Made by a program: the position numbers and the translations under genes. This document shows, one piece after another, positions 34,306-41,492 of a stretch of 41,492 bases of DNA. This stretch comes from Shewanella sp. MBTL60-007 (GTDB lineage Bacteria > Pseudomonadota > Gammaproteobacteria > Enterobacterales > Shewanellaceae), in NCBI RefSeq assembly GCF_019654915.1, contig NZ_BPET01000056.1:1-41492 (forward strand). The letters run 5' to 3'. Every line of letters begins with the position of its first letter. Position 1 is the first letter of the stretch. The notes below the pieces were generated by a model. The model made no database searches and was not told the origin of the DNA. It saw nothing but the letters and a program-made list of their open reading frames with translations.

Positions 34306-34866
34306 TGCTAACAATTTCTCCAATTTAGTTGGAATTATTATAGCAAACTCGTAAGCGGCTCCTAACAGTGTGACTTATATCACCATTTGCAAATTTAACA
34401 ACCTCAATATAATCAATACCTTAAACTTCAAAAAGTGATCTAAATCATATCATCGAGGAATTTTGTTAACATTTCATTTGTTAACAAATGCCTAAAACGA
34501 GTACAATAAGGCTTGTTGATTGACTCATACTGATACATGTAACGAACACATTTTGTTACACATATCTGAAACAGATAGAAGAGTAATCCACACAGCTGTA
34601 TCAAATGTGATCTATGTTTGATTTAACATTTAAACTTCATACAAAACGGTAAGTAAGGAACTTTTTTCTACTATCGTTTATCAAAGTTTATACAGTTCAC
34701 GTTTTTCCATATGTGAGATACCCATACTTTGCTAGCGCATGCAGTGTGTTGCTGTTTCGAACCAAATTTGAAAGCACTACGTGTATCAGTGAATTATCAG
34801 CATAACTAGATGGAGTATAAACTTTTTATACTCATGGTTAGAATTGACAGAAATTAGGTAATTAAT
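34306..34866. other. Long upstream region of arcA
   Basis: About 560 bp between the divergent DUF3293 and arcA genes, with no gene. It is AT-rich and holds an FNR-type box (34435-34448), a 16-bp palindrome CATTTGTTAACAAATG at 34475-34490 and three TTTGTTA words (near 34462, 34478 and 34552). This is consistent with several promoters and multi-factor control, as known for arcA in E. coli. Confidence 0.5.
34435..34448 (+). promoter_or_regulatory. FNR/CRP-type binding site upstream of arcA
   Basis: The sequence GTGATCTAAATCAT has the perfect core TGAT-N4-ATCA of the FNR consensus TTGAT-N4-ATCAA, differing only at the outermost bases. In E. coli FNR activates arcA; in Shewanella the equivalent regulators are EtrA and CRP. 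It lies about 420 bp before the arcA start, which is distal. Confidence 0.5.
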
Positions 34867-35583
34867 ATGCAAAACCCGCACATTCTGATTGTTGAAGATG
34901 AAGCAGTAACAAGAAACACACTTAGAAGTATTTTTGAAGCAGAAGGATATGTGGTAACGGAAGCCAATGACGGCGCTGAAATGCATAAGGCTATGCAAGA
35001 CAACAAAGTTAACTTGGTCGTTATGGATATTAACTTACCAGGTAAGAACGGTCTTTTATTAGCTCGTGAACTTCGTGAAATTAATAATATTGGTCTAATC
35101 TTCCTAACAGGCCGTGATAACGAAGTTGATAAGATCTTGGGTCTTGAAATTGGTGCCGATGATTATATCACTAAGCCATTCAACCCACGTGAATTGACTA
35201 TCCGTGCTCGTAACCTATTAACTCGTGTTAATAGCACAGGTACTGACTCAGAAGAGAAAAGTGCAGTTGAGTTCTACCGTTTCAACGGTTGGAGCCTTGA
35301 AATCAACAGCCGCTCTCTAGTTAGCCCACAAGGTGAGTCATACAAGCTACCACGCAGCGAATTCCGTGCGATGCTTCACTTTGTTGAAAACCCAGGCAAG
35401 ATCCTAAGCCGTGCAGACCTTCTAATGAAGATGACTGGCCGTGAGCTTAAGCCACATGACCGTACTGTTGACGTAACTATCCGTCGTATCCGTAAGCACT
35501 TCGAAAGCTTACCAGATACGCCAGAAATCATCGCAACTATTCACGGTGAAGGTTACCGTTTCTGCGGTAGCTTAGAAGATTAA
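34867..35583 (+). CDS. arcA: Aerobic respiration control response regulator ArcA
   Basis: OmpR-type response regulator that controls respiratory and fermentative genes according to redox state. 238 residues, nearly identical to E. coli ArcA. The receiver domain covers 1-120 with acidic pocket residues near D11 and the phosphoacceptor Asp54 (VVMDINLPGKNG). It contains GADDYITKPFNPREL. The C-terminal winged helix spans about 135-235, with LPRSEFRAMLHFVENPGKILSRADLL and HDRTVDVTIRRIRKHF for DNA recognition. No sensor kinase (ArcB) is adjacent. A strong terminator follows. Conservation is very high, so function is secure. Confidence 0.98.
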   Translation: MQNPHILIVEDEAVTRNTLRSIFEAEGYVVTEANDGAEMHKAMQDNKVNLVVMDINLPGKNGLLLARELREINNIGLIFLTGRDNEVDKILGLEIGADDYITKPFNPRELTIRARNLLTRVNSTGTDSEEKSAVEFYRFNGWSLEINSRSLVSPQGESYKLPRSEFRAMLHFVENPGKILSRADLLMKMTGRELKPHDRTVDVTIRRIRKHFESLPDTPEIIATIHGEGYRFCGSLED

Positions 35584-35975
35584 TTCTAAGCTCTAAAAGC
35601 TGTACTACTAGCGCTACAGCGAATAAAAAGCCAGTCGATTGACTGGCTTTTTTTATGGCTATATTTTGTATCGTTAGCAGAGTTTCAAAATTGTACCCAT
35701 AAGCAATTTAGAGTATTAACTTAAATAAAGCCAAGCAGGCTTAGGTCAAGCCCCATTTTAACAACCCCTTCCTTCAGCGATCATAATACTTACTTATAGA
35801 TATCGCCTGATATTATATAAATCGACTGATATTTAAGAATAATTAATTGACGATCCATTTACCCTCAAAATACTTTCAGCTATTAATTATAATTAATATT
35901 AAATTCATACAAATAAAAGTCGCCGCAATTAATAGGTAACCCTCTACCTATTTTATCGCCGCGACCCATCCATAC
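35584..35975. other. Intergenic region between arcA and the dipeptidyl peptidase gene
   Basis: About 390 bp between convergent genes. After the arcA terminator (35625-35653) the stretch is AT-rich, with no recognised gene. No clear terminator for the dipeptidyl peptidase gene was found. Confidence 0.5.
35625..35653 (+). terminator. Rho-independent terminator of arcA
   Basis: AAAAAGCCAGTC / GACTGGCTTTTT with a 4-nt loop and a T-run, 42 bp past the arcA stop. It also has a T-run on the other strand. Confidence 0.9.
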
Positions 35976-38219
35976 TTATTGCTTTAATTGGCGGTCTAAA
36001 AAGTCTGCTAATGACCGATATAGATGCACTCTGACCTTCTCACCACGCATCGAATGCTTTGAGCCCGGGTAGTCGATCATCTGGAACAGCTTCCCCTCGT
36101 CCTGCAATGCTTTATAGACTCGAGTACTGTTCTCAAATAACACGTTGTCATCGGCCATGCCGTGGTAGATCAATAAGCCTGACTGATAACCATCAACGTA
36201 AGGCAACACGCTACTAGCTTCATAACCTTTAACATTGGTCTTTGGGTTCCCCATATAACGCTCTGTGTAATGGGTGTCATACAAAGACCAATCAGATACT
36301 GGCGCACCAGAGATCGCCGCCTTAAAGTAATCAGGCGCTTTAAATAGGCTCATCAGCGCCATATATCCACCATAGCTGTGGCCATAGATAGCAATGTTAT
36401 CACTGTCGACATATGGCAATGTGCGTAGGTAATCCACACCGACCTTTTGATCCTCAACTTCCACATTTCCAAGCTGCTTGTAAATCACATACTCAAACTT
36501 AGTGCCGCGATGTGCAGAGCCACGGTTATCTAACTGATAAACAATATAGCCTTGCTGCAGCAAGTGCTGTGTAAAGTAGTCTTGATGACTCCAGCTGTTA
36601 ACCACAAGCTGCGCATGGGGCCCACCATAGACGCGCACCACCACAGGATACTTTTTATTAGCATCAAAGTTGGTTGGTTTAAACATACGGTATTGCAGCA
36701 TTTGGCCATCTTCAGCTTTTAGTTCACCAAATTCTGGCAACTGCCAAAGACCAAAGTAGTCATAGAGTGGATGCCCTTTTTTAACCTCATTTTGCTCAAC
36801 CCAGGCTAAGCGCTTACCGCTTTGATCGTGCAAACTCACCTGAGGTGGCTGTGAAAGGCTACTGAAGTAATCTAAATAGACTGGTTTGTTATCGGCAAAT
36901 ACCGTTGAGTGCATGCCGCTACGCTGACTGATGGATTCTACTTTACCGCCCCCTAATGCCACTCGATAAAGCTGCTTCTCGGTGACCTTGGTTTTACGGC
37001 CAGTAAAGTAAACTTCGCCCGCCTTTTCATCGATATATTCAACAGCGTCTACCGCCCAGTCACCAGAGGTTAGCTGGCGGATCACCTTACCGTCCAAGCC
37101 AATCAAGTAAAGATGGTTAAAGCCATCTCTCTCAGATGCCCAGATAAATGCCTTTTGCTGCTTTAAAAAGTACAGGTCGTCATTTAAGTTTACCCAAGCT
37201 TTGCTGCGCTCTTGCACCAAATCTTTATCATTCTTGATATCATCAATTGCCACAACACGCAGATCCAGCGCCTGTTGATCGCGGCTCTGCCACTGATAAG
37301 ACAAGTGCTTACTGTCAGGTAACCACTTAACTCGTGGCAAGTAGATATCGGTATCTTTACCTAAATCGACCCAAGCGACTTTTTTGTCGTTTAAGGTAAC
37401 CACACCAAGCTCAATTTTGACGTTGTTCTCGCCAGCATAGGGATAACGCTGCTCGGTCAGCTTAATTCCATCGGCGTAAATTTCGTTACGAGTCACCAGC
37501 TCAACACCCGATTCATCGATGCGAGTATAGGCAATTGCCGACTCATCGGGTGCCCACCAATACCCCGTCATTCTGCCCATCTCTTCCTGAGCAACAAACT
37601 CGGCCATGGCGTTTTTAATCGCGCCACCGCCATCGGTTGTCAGTGCTGTCACTTTTTGCGTTTTTAAATCCAACACATACAAGTTTTGCTCACGTACAAA
37701 CGACACGAAATGACCTTTAGGTGACAATCTAGCGTCAGTAGCAAAGCCTTCACCGGTTTCAAGCAGTTTGACCTTATTATCAGCCACCGAGTAATAATAC
37801 AGTTTGCCCGCAGCAGGGATTAAGATCGCCTCGCCATCTTTAGACCAGAAGTACTCCATGATCCCTTGACCATAGATCCGCTGCCGTTCACGGCGAGCTT
37901 TTTCCTCATCAGACAGCTCGCCCGCTTCCAGCTTATCAGCATCAATCAATACACTTTGCTTACCGGTTGCCACATCCATTTGCCATAAATCATATAGATG
38001 TTGATTGTCTTTACGACCTGCAAGGTAAGTGACTCGCAGACCATCAGGAGACAGCTTCAGGCCTCTAGGACTGCTGCCTGCAAGAGCAGGAGATGCGTAC
38101 ATACGCTCGATGGTTAGCGGCTCAGTGCCACCGGGAAGTGATGCTCCTTGAGCAAATGTTGCAGGTGTAACGACCACTGACAAAGAAGCCAACAGTAAAC
38201 TCATCCAATTTTTTGTCAT
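35976..38219 (-). CDS. Dipeptidyl peptidase IV, S9 family, exported
   Basis: A periplasmic or secreted serine exopeptidase that releases N-terminal X-Pro or X-Ala dipeptides. Counting from the ATG at 38219 (747 residues): a signal peptide MTKNWMSLLLASLSVVVTPATFA is followed by a beta-propeller domain (about 40-470). It contains the double-Glu motif FVAQEEMGR that binds the substrate amino terminus, diagnostic of DPP-IV. An alpha/beta hydrolase domain follows. The catalytic triad is Ser615 (GHSYGGYMA), Asp691 (GMADDNV) and His722 (GSKHSMRG). GGGA-type ribosome motif CAGGGA lies upstream of the chosen ATG. It is divergent from fbp. Confidence 0.93.
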   Translation of the reverse strand: MTKNWMSLLLASLSVVVTPATFAQGASLPGGTEPLTIERMYASPALAGSSPRGLKLSPDGLRVTYLAGRKDNQHLYDLWQMDVATGKQSVLIDADKLEAGELSDEEKARRERQRIYGQGIMEYFWSKDGEAILIPAAGKLYYYSVADNKVKLLETGEGFATDARLSPKGHFVSFVREQNLYVLDLKTQKVTALTTDGGGAIKNAMAEFVAQEEMGRMTGYWWAPDESAIAYTRIDESGVELVTRNEIYADGIKLTEQRYPYAGENNVKIELGVVTLNDKKVAWVDLGKDTDIYLPRVKWLPDSKHLSYQWQSRDQQALDLRVVAIDDIKNDKDLVQERSKAWVNLNDDLYFLKQQKAFIWASERDGFNHLYLIGLDGKVIRQLTSGDWAVDAVEYIDEKAGEVYFTGRKTKVTEKQLYRVALGGGKVESISQRSGMHSTVFADNKPVYLDYFSSLSQPPQVSLHDQSGKRLAWVEQNEVKKGHPLYDYFGLWQLPEFGELKAEDGQMLQYRMFKPTNFDANKKYPVVVRVYGGPHAQLVVNSWSHQDYFTQHLLQQGYIVYQLDNRGSAHRGTKFEYVIYKQLGNVEVEDQKVGVDYLRTLPYVDSDNIAIYGHSYGGYMALMSLFKAPDYFKAAISGAPVSDWSLYDTHYTERYMGNPKTNVKGYEASSVLPYVDGYQSGLLIYHGMADDNVLFENSTRVYKALQDEGKLFQMIDYPGSKHSMRGEKVRVHLYRSLADFLDRQLKQ

Positions 38220-38479
38220 TATTATTCCCTGGATTAAACGCAAAATCGTATTCAGTAGTTCCTAACTGACAGTTAGGCTGAAAATTCGCCTACATTGTGC
38301 CTTAATCATTAGCAAAACAAAAACAATGCTCCAAAACCGTTGAGCCAATCAAGCAGAAAGCCCATCTTTACGGCTGAAAAAATTAGCGTTCTCAGGTATC
38401 ATCGCGTCAATAATAAAGAATACACTTTTGTCCTGACCTCAAACTCAATTTACTCACGTAAAATTGTATAGGAAACAAG

Positions 38480-39469
38480 ATGCAAACTCTGGCTGAAAAC
38501 CTGACATCACAAGCAATTTCTCCTACTCTTGAAAAACTTATCCTGACCCTAGCTAATACCTCTAAAGAGATTAGTCACGCAGTACGCCACGGCGCACTAG
38601 CGGGCGTGCTAGGCGCGACAGAACAAGAAAACGTTCAAGGCGAGACACAGAAGAAACTCGATATCATCACCAATGATATGCTCAAAGATGCCCTAAAGGC
38701 AGACGGCACAGTACGTGGTATCGCCTCTGAAGAGGAAGATTATGTTGTTGAAGCCGATGCTAACGGCGAGTTTTTAGTATGTTTTGACCCACTAGACGGT
38801 TCATCAAACATCGATATCAACTCACTTGTGGGCACTATCTTCTCGGTATTGCCAGCCCCTGCAGGTGAGCTAACTGAAAAGAGCTTCTTGCAAGCTGGTC
38901 GCAACCAAGTTGCTGCAGGCTATGTGCTATACGGCCCATCAACCATGTTGGCATTAACGACTGGTCAAGGCGTACAGCTATTTACTCTAAACCCAGAAAC
39001 TAACGAGTTCTTGCTAACCAACGGCGCAATGGCAATTAGCAAAGACACTGGCGAGTTTGCCATTAACATGTCTAACCAACGCTTCTGGGAAGCGCCAATG
39101 CAGACTTACATCAGCGATCTTTTGCTAGGTAAGATTGGCCCACGTGAAAAGTCATTCAACATGCGTTGGATTGCCGCCATGGTTGGCGACGTACACCGCG
39201 TACTTTGTCGCGGCGGTATCTTCACTTACCCAACAGACAACAAGAACCCAGAAAAGCCATACAAGCTACGTTTAATGTACGAAGCAAACCCTATGGCATT
39301 CTTGGTTGAGCAAGCAGGCGGTAAAGCGTCAACTGGCTATGAAACCATTATGGATATTCAGCCAACTGAAATTCACCAGCGTGTAGCGGTGATTTTAGGT
39401 TCTGCCAATGAGGTGGATATGTGTCTTGAGTATCACGCTCAGGATTACAGTGAAGAGCCTTCTTTATAG
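38480..39469 (+). CDS. fbp: Fructose-1,6-bisphosphatase, class 1
   Basis: Hydrolyses fructose-1,6-bisphosphate to fructose-6-phosphate in gluconeogenesis. 329 residues, the class 1 norm. Metal site residues are in ASEEEDYV and VCFDPLDGSSNIDINSLVGTIF. The sugar-phosphate contact LRLMYEANPMAFLVEQAGGKAS is in the C-terminal half. AGGAAACAAG directly precedes the ATG. The stop TAG is also the first base triplet of the TAGGTTC heptad array that follows, so the gene's end is embedded in the dispersed repeat. The start region has no unusual feature. Confidence 0.97.
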   Translation: MQTLAENLTSQAISPTLEKLILTLANTSKEISHAVRHGALAGVLGATEQENVQGETQKKLDIITNDMLKDALKADGTVRGIASEEEDYVVEADANGEFLVCFDPLDGSSNIDINSLVGTIFSVLPAPAGELTEKSFLQAGRNQVAAGYVLYGPSTMLALTTGQGVQLFTLNPETNEFLLTNGAMAISKDTGEFAINMSNQRFWEAPMQTYISDLLLGKIGPREKSFNMRWIAAMVGDVHRVLCRGGIFTYPTDNKNPEKPYKLRLMYEANPMAFLVEQAGGKASTGYETIMDIQPTEIHQRVAVILGSANEVDMCLEYHAQDYSEEPSL

Positions 39470-39498
39470 GTTCTAGGTTCTAGGTTCTAGGTTCTAGG
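39467..39498. repeat. Heptanucleotide tandem array TAGGTTC x4
   Basis: Four perfect TAGGTTC units plus TAGG begin at the fbp stop codon. The same heptad occurs at 14134-14158 (one altered unit), and inverted (CCTAGAACCTAGAACC) near 14535-14550 and 14710-14725, linking the two loci. Confidence 0.9.
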
Positions 39499-39570
39499 AA
39501 AGACTGAGACGGTAGGAGCCGAGAAAGCTTAGACAGTGTCGGCTAAGACGGTAAAAGCCGGAAAAGCAAA
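39499..39570. repeat. Second locus of the GAGACGG / CCGGAAAAG repeat family
   Basis: After the heptads come words such as GACTGAGACGGTAGGAGC, AAGACGGTAAAAGCCGGAAA and GAGAAAGCTTAGAC. These match the composition of the block after the Dsb-like gene and the last codons of that gene. It appears to be a degenerate version of the same dispersed unit. Confidence 0.7.
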
Positions 39571-39580
39571 AATCTAAAAG

Positions 39581-39620
39581 AAAAGCACAATCCTATGTTA
39601 GTTAGGGTTGTGCTTTTTTT
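39581..39620 (+). terminator. Terminator of fbp
   Basis: AAAAGCACAATCCTA / TAGGGTTGTGCTTTT, with one G-T-type mismatch and a 7-nt loop, runs into eight T. It lies about 110 bp past the fbp stop, after the repeats. Confidence 0.85.
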
Positions 39621-39886
39621 TGCGTCGAACTTTTTGGCGCAGGAAGCTATTGCAATCAAGCTGCGCTTGATAAAAGTCTTGAGCTTCCAGCTCACATACG
39701 GCCAAGAGGGGGAAACAGCAACACCCTCTTGGCTATTTCATTCATAAAGAGTCCCTGCCGCCCCGACGAAGCTGTTGCTCCTCATACTCCAATAAAATCG
39801 CCTAACGGCTCAGTTGGGACAGCTGATATGAATGGATGCACAAATGCCGTGGTGGCTTGGATGCGAAGAAACGGCCATGCTCACAA
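39621..39886. other. Intergenic region between fbp and the adhesin-like gene
   Basis: It holds a perfect 10-bp inverted repeat GCCAAGAGGG (39701-39710) / CCCTCTTGGC (39724-39733), which may terminate the adhesin-like gene though a T-run is lacking. It also holds the left copy (39791-39817) of a direct repeat also found at 41372-41400. No gene was seen. Confidence 0.5.
39791..39817 (+). repeat. Left direct repeat flanking the adhesin-like gene
   Basis: The core ATCGCCTAACGGCT (39797-39810), with AATAAA before and (C/T)AG..TGG after, recurs in the same orientation at 41379-41392. The two copies enclose about 1.6 kb containing only the adhesin-like gene. Confidence 0.7.
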
Positions 39887-40990
39887 CTAACGATACGCAA
39901 CAATAAGGGTTAAGCTAGCCTCTATCTTGCCTACAGTGGTATTTTCAGTATGTAAATTGGCATTAAAGCTCAAGCGGTTGTCGATATTTTCAGGCTGTGA
40001 ATCGAAAGGGTAATTAAAGCGCAGATTAACAGGATCACCGTCAGGCTCGGTAATAGTGATATACGCACCATCGGCGCAATCACTGTCATTGCAATTTTCA
40101 AGCCTTGTGCCTGCCGTATTCATGCTGGAGGAAGCAAATGTCAAATCAGCACTGGCTTTAAAATCAATAAGATCTTGACCAGCGCAATCTGTAAGCGTGA
40201 TATGAAAAGGTTTACTATACGCTTCAGTACCTCTTGTTCTCTCACCAAAATCTACAATTTGATTGTGACCCGCCATAAAGCAGGCTGCGGTCTCAAAGCT
40301 TGCATTCAGATATTCAAGGCTAAAGTAACTCCAGCCTCCAGTAAAACTATTAGTGTTCCAGCCACGAGAATAGATTTCAAAACCTGGCAGTTGATGAGTA
40401 CCCGGTAATAAGGTACCAACACGCACTAACTCTGCAAAAACGCCACTTTTACCACTATAACTTGTAGACATTACAGTACGATCATGTACATAGGCTAATA
40501 GATTACTCTCAAGATGAGCGCCAGTACTGCAAGGAACTGCATCACCTTTATAATTAAAATACCTGACCCCTATTCCATAAGGTTCGAGATTAGCTGGTAA
40601 ACACACGCTGGAATCACCACTCCAAGAAGGAGTGTTGAACGTATGAAAGCCTAGCTGCCAACGACCTCTCTTGCCATGTCCTGTATTTGATACCCAGTTA
40701 CAAAAAAAATCCCATTGTCCTCCTACAGGGCTTACTGTCGCGAGCACTTCACCAATATCTGTGTTATTAATTGAAATCTGTCGGTTTTGTAATTCACCAA
40801 CCAAAACCCATTCGCCACGCGGTCCACTCACAGCGCAACGACGTTGCCCGCTTAAAGTGGGGTCAGAAGGGATGCTTGCATAAGCAATAGAGTTTTGCCC
40901 AATTAACAATGCTAATGTAACCAGCATAAAAATAACCCAATTCACTTTAAAACGTTTAAATTTAGGTAAATCGATTTTTACTAATCTCAT
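39887..40990 (-). CDS. Putative chaperone-usher fimbrial adhesin or tip pilin
   Basis: From the ATG at 40990 (AAGGA nine bases upstream) it has 367 residues. A long signal peptide (VNWVIFMLVTLALLIG then AYA) is followed by a Cys-containing N-terminal domain (about 50-240) of unknown fold, probably ligand-binding. A C-terminal pilin domain (about 240-367) has ACFMAGHNQIVDFGERTRGT, FHITLTDC, DGAYITITEPDGDPVNLRF, LSFNANLH and a GKIEASLTLIVAY ending, the donor-strand-exchange pattern of type 1-like pilins and two-domain adhesins. No chaperone, usher or major pilin gene is next to it, so it is an orphan. It lies between two direct repeats. Confidence 0.7.
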   Translation of the reverse strand: MRLVKIDLPKFKRFKVNWVIFMLVTLALLIGQNSIAYASIPSDPTLSGQRRCAVSGPRGEWVLVGELQNRQISINNTDIGEVLATVSPVGGQWDFFCNWVSNTGHGKRGRWQLGFHTFNTPSWSGDSSVCLPANLEPYGIGVRYFNYKGDAVPCSTGAHLESNLLAYVHDRTVMSTSYSGKSGVFAELVRVGTLLPGTHQLPGFEIYSRGWNTNSFTGGWSYFSLEYLNASFETAACFMAGHNQIVDFGERTRGTEAYSKPFHITLTDCAGQDLIDFKASADLTFASSSMNTAGTRLENCNDSDCADGAYITITEPDGDPVNLRFNYPFDSQPENIDNRLSFNANLHTENTTVGKIEASLTLIVAYR

Positions 40991-41246
40991 GCTGACCAAT
41001 CCTTATGTCATCCCGCCAAATTCCAAAACAAGGTATCATTCCAACTGGTCGGCTGAAAGCCAAACGAAATTAAACCTTGTTAAAAGCTATTAAACAATTA
41101 AATATTTGGAGGTAACACTCTGATTGTATTAAAAATCCCTACCAAGTTTACTCTTTAAAATCCTAAACCTATATTTAGGTGTCCAGACTAGGTGCTCAGA
41201 CTAGGTGATATTTGACATCGCCAATACACACGCGATGCTTTCTCAT

Positions 41247-41312
41247 ATCTACTCATGTTTTTTGTCCTCTATTACTTCGCTAAAAGTCAGAGTCCAATTA
41301 ACATGAGTAGAT
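41247..41312. repeat. Perfect 13-bp inverted repeat with 40-bp spacer
   Basis: ATCTACTCATGTT at 41247-41259 is the exact reverse complement of 41300-41312. The 66-bp unit lies alone and could be a small palindromic element, an operator pair or a structured RNA; no coding capacity is present. Confidence 0.6.
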
Positions 41313-41337
41313 CTTCAGATAAAGCCTAATTGATGAT

Positions 41338-41361
41338 AACCACCTACTGAAGTAGGTGGTT
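41338..41361. repeat. Hairpin AACCACCTAC / GTAGGTGGTT
   Basis: A perfect 10-bp stem with loop TGAA and no long T-run. Hairpins of this kind mark the ends of IS200/IS605-type elements, but no transposase is seen here, so that origin is only a possibility. Confidence 0.5.
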
Positions 41362-41371
41362 TAGGGGTGAA

Positions 41372-41400
41372 AATAAAAATCGCCTAACGGCTTAGATGGA
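41372..41400 (+). repeat. Right direct repeat flanking the adhesin-like gene
   Basis: AATAAAAATCGCCTAACGGC followed by TTAGATGG matches the left copy at 39791-39817, apart from one inserted A and one or two substitutions. Confidence 0.7.
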
Positions 41401-41492
41401 GAATAAGTGTTTTCTGTAAACTAAATCGTGAACCTTAAGCTAGGTGTTTGAATGTTTACACGGCCTCTACAGACGCAGGATTTATGTATTAA

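Larger units (their letters stand above)
40991..41492. other. Gene-free right edge with several inverted and direct repeats
   Basis: No reading frame was supported. It contains CAGACTAGGTG twice (41184-41194 and 41197-41207), a stem CCTAAA/TTTAGG at 41162-41179, a 13-bp inverted repeat 41247-41259 / 41300-41312, a 10-bp hairpin at 41338-41361, and the right direct repeat at 41372-41400. Confidence 0.6.

Noticed and set aside
34604..34620. CRP site upstream of arcA (TGTGATCTATGTTTGA)
   Set aside because: Only the left half matches TGTGA; the right half is poor, so it is weaker than the FNR-type box at 34435.
39797..39810. Integron attC core (CCTAACGGC)
   Set aside because: Resembles an attC core in a few bases only. 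There is no second core site, no long imperfect stem and no integrase.

Overview
The window looks like a chromosomal segment of a marine gammaproteobacterium, most likely Shewanella. This is an inference from gene content: prfB-lysS, ArcA, AsnC, RluA, LysC and LdhA are close to the enterobacterial proteins at residue level. They are mixed with features frequent in Shewanella and its relatives: a GlyGly-CTERM protease, DUF3332 and DUF3293 proteins, a dipeptidyl peptidase IV and a fused formate dehydrogenase. No rRNA, tRNA, prophage, intact insertion sequence or CRISPR array was seen.

Layout. 0.4-3.1 kb: prfB (with the classical programmed +1 frameshift) and lysS, an operon on the minus strand. 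3.4-9.0 kb: a pentapeptide-repeat potassium-channel-like protein and a 1428-residue formate dehydrogenase fused to a GltD-like NAD(P)H module. 9.0-11.6 kb: a chromate transporter and a short GlpD-like oxidoreductase, both minus strand. 11.8-14.0 kb: an OmpA-like periplasmic protein and a thioredoxin/CcdA membrane fusion. 14.0-14.9 kb: a gene-free block of tandem and inverted repeats rich in mini-hairpins. 15.0-16.4 kb: a YjfB-like protein and a membrane diguanylate cyclase. 16.5-19.0 kb: ahpC and ahpF. 19.4-25.3 kb: small metabolic and housekeeping genes (spermidine-synthase-like, DUF3332 lipoprotein, dienelactone hydrolase, ldhA, a membrane protein, methyltransferase, rluA). 25.6-30.2 kb: asnC and a large secreted M36 metalloprotease. 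30.3-34.3 kb: a lipoprotein, then a lysine-riboswitch-controlled lysC operon whose second gene is an AstE/aspartoacylase-like deacylase, then a DUF3293 gene. 34.9-39.5 kb: arcA, dipeptidyl peptidase IV and fbp. 39.5-41.5 kb: a second locus of the dispersed repeat, an orphan fimbrial-adhesin-like gene bounded by short direct repeats, and several inverted repeats.

Functional themes. Several genes serve redox or anaerobic life: formate dehydrogenase, ArcA with an FNR-type box upstream, D-lactate dehydrogenase, AhpCF and the Dsb-like fusion. Protein scavenging is served by the M36 protease and dipeptidyl peptidase IV. The observations most worth following are the deacylase placed under a lysine riboswitch, the repeat family that abuts or enters the 3' ends of two genes (dsb-like and fbp), the inverted domain order of the Dsb-like protein, and the adhesin gene bracketed by direct repeats. 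I found no clearly new defence or mobile system.
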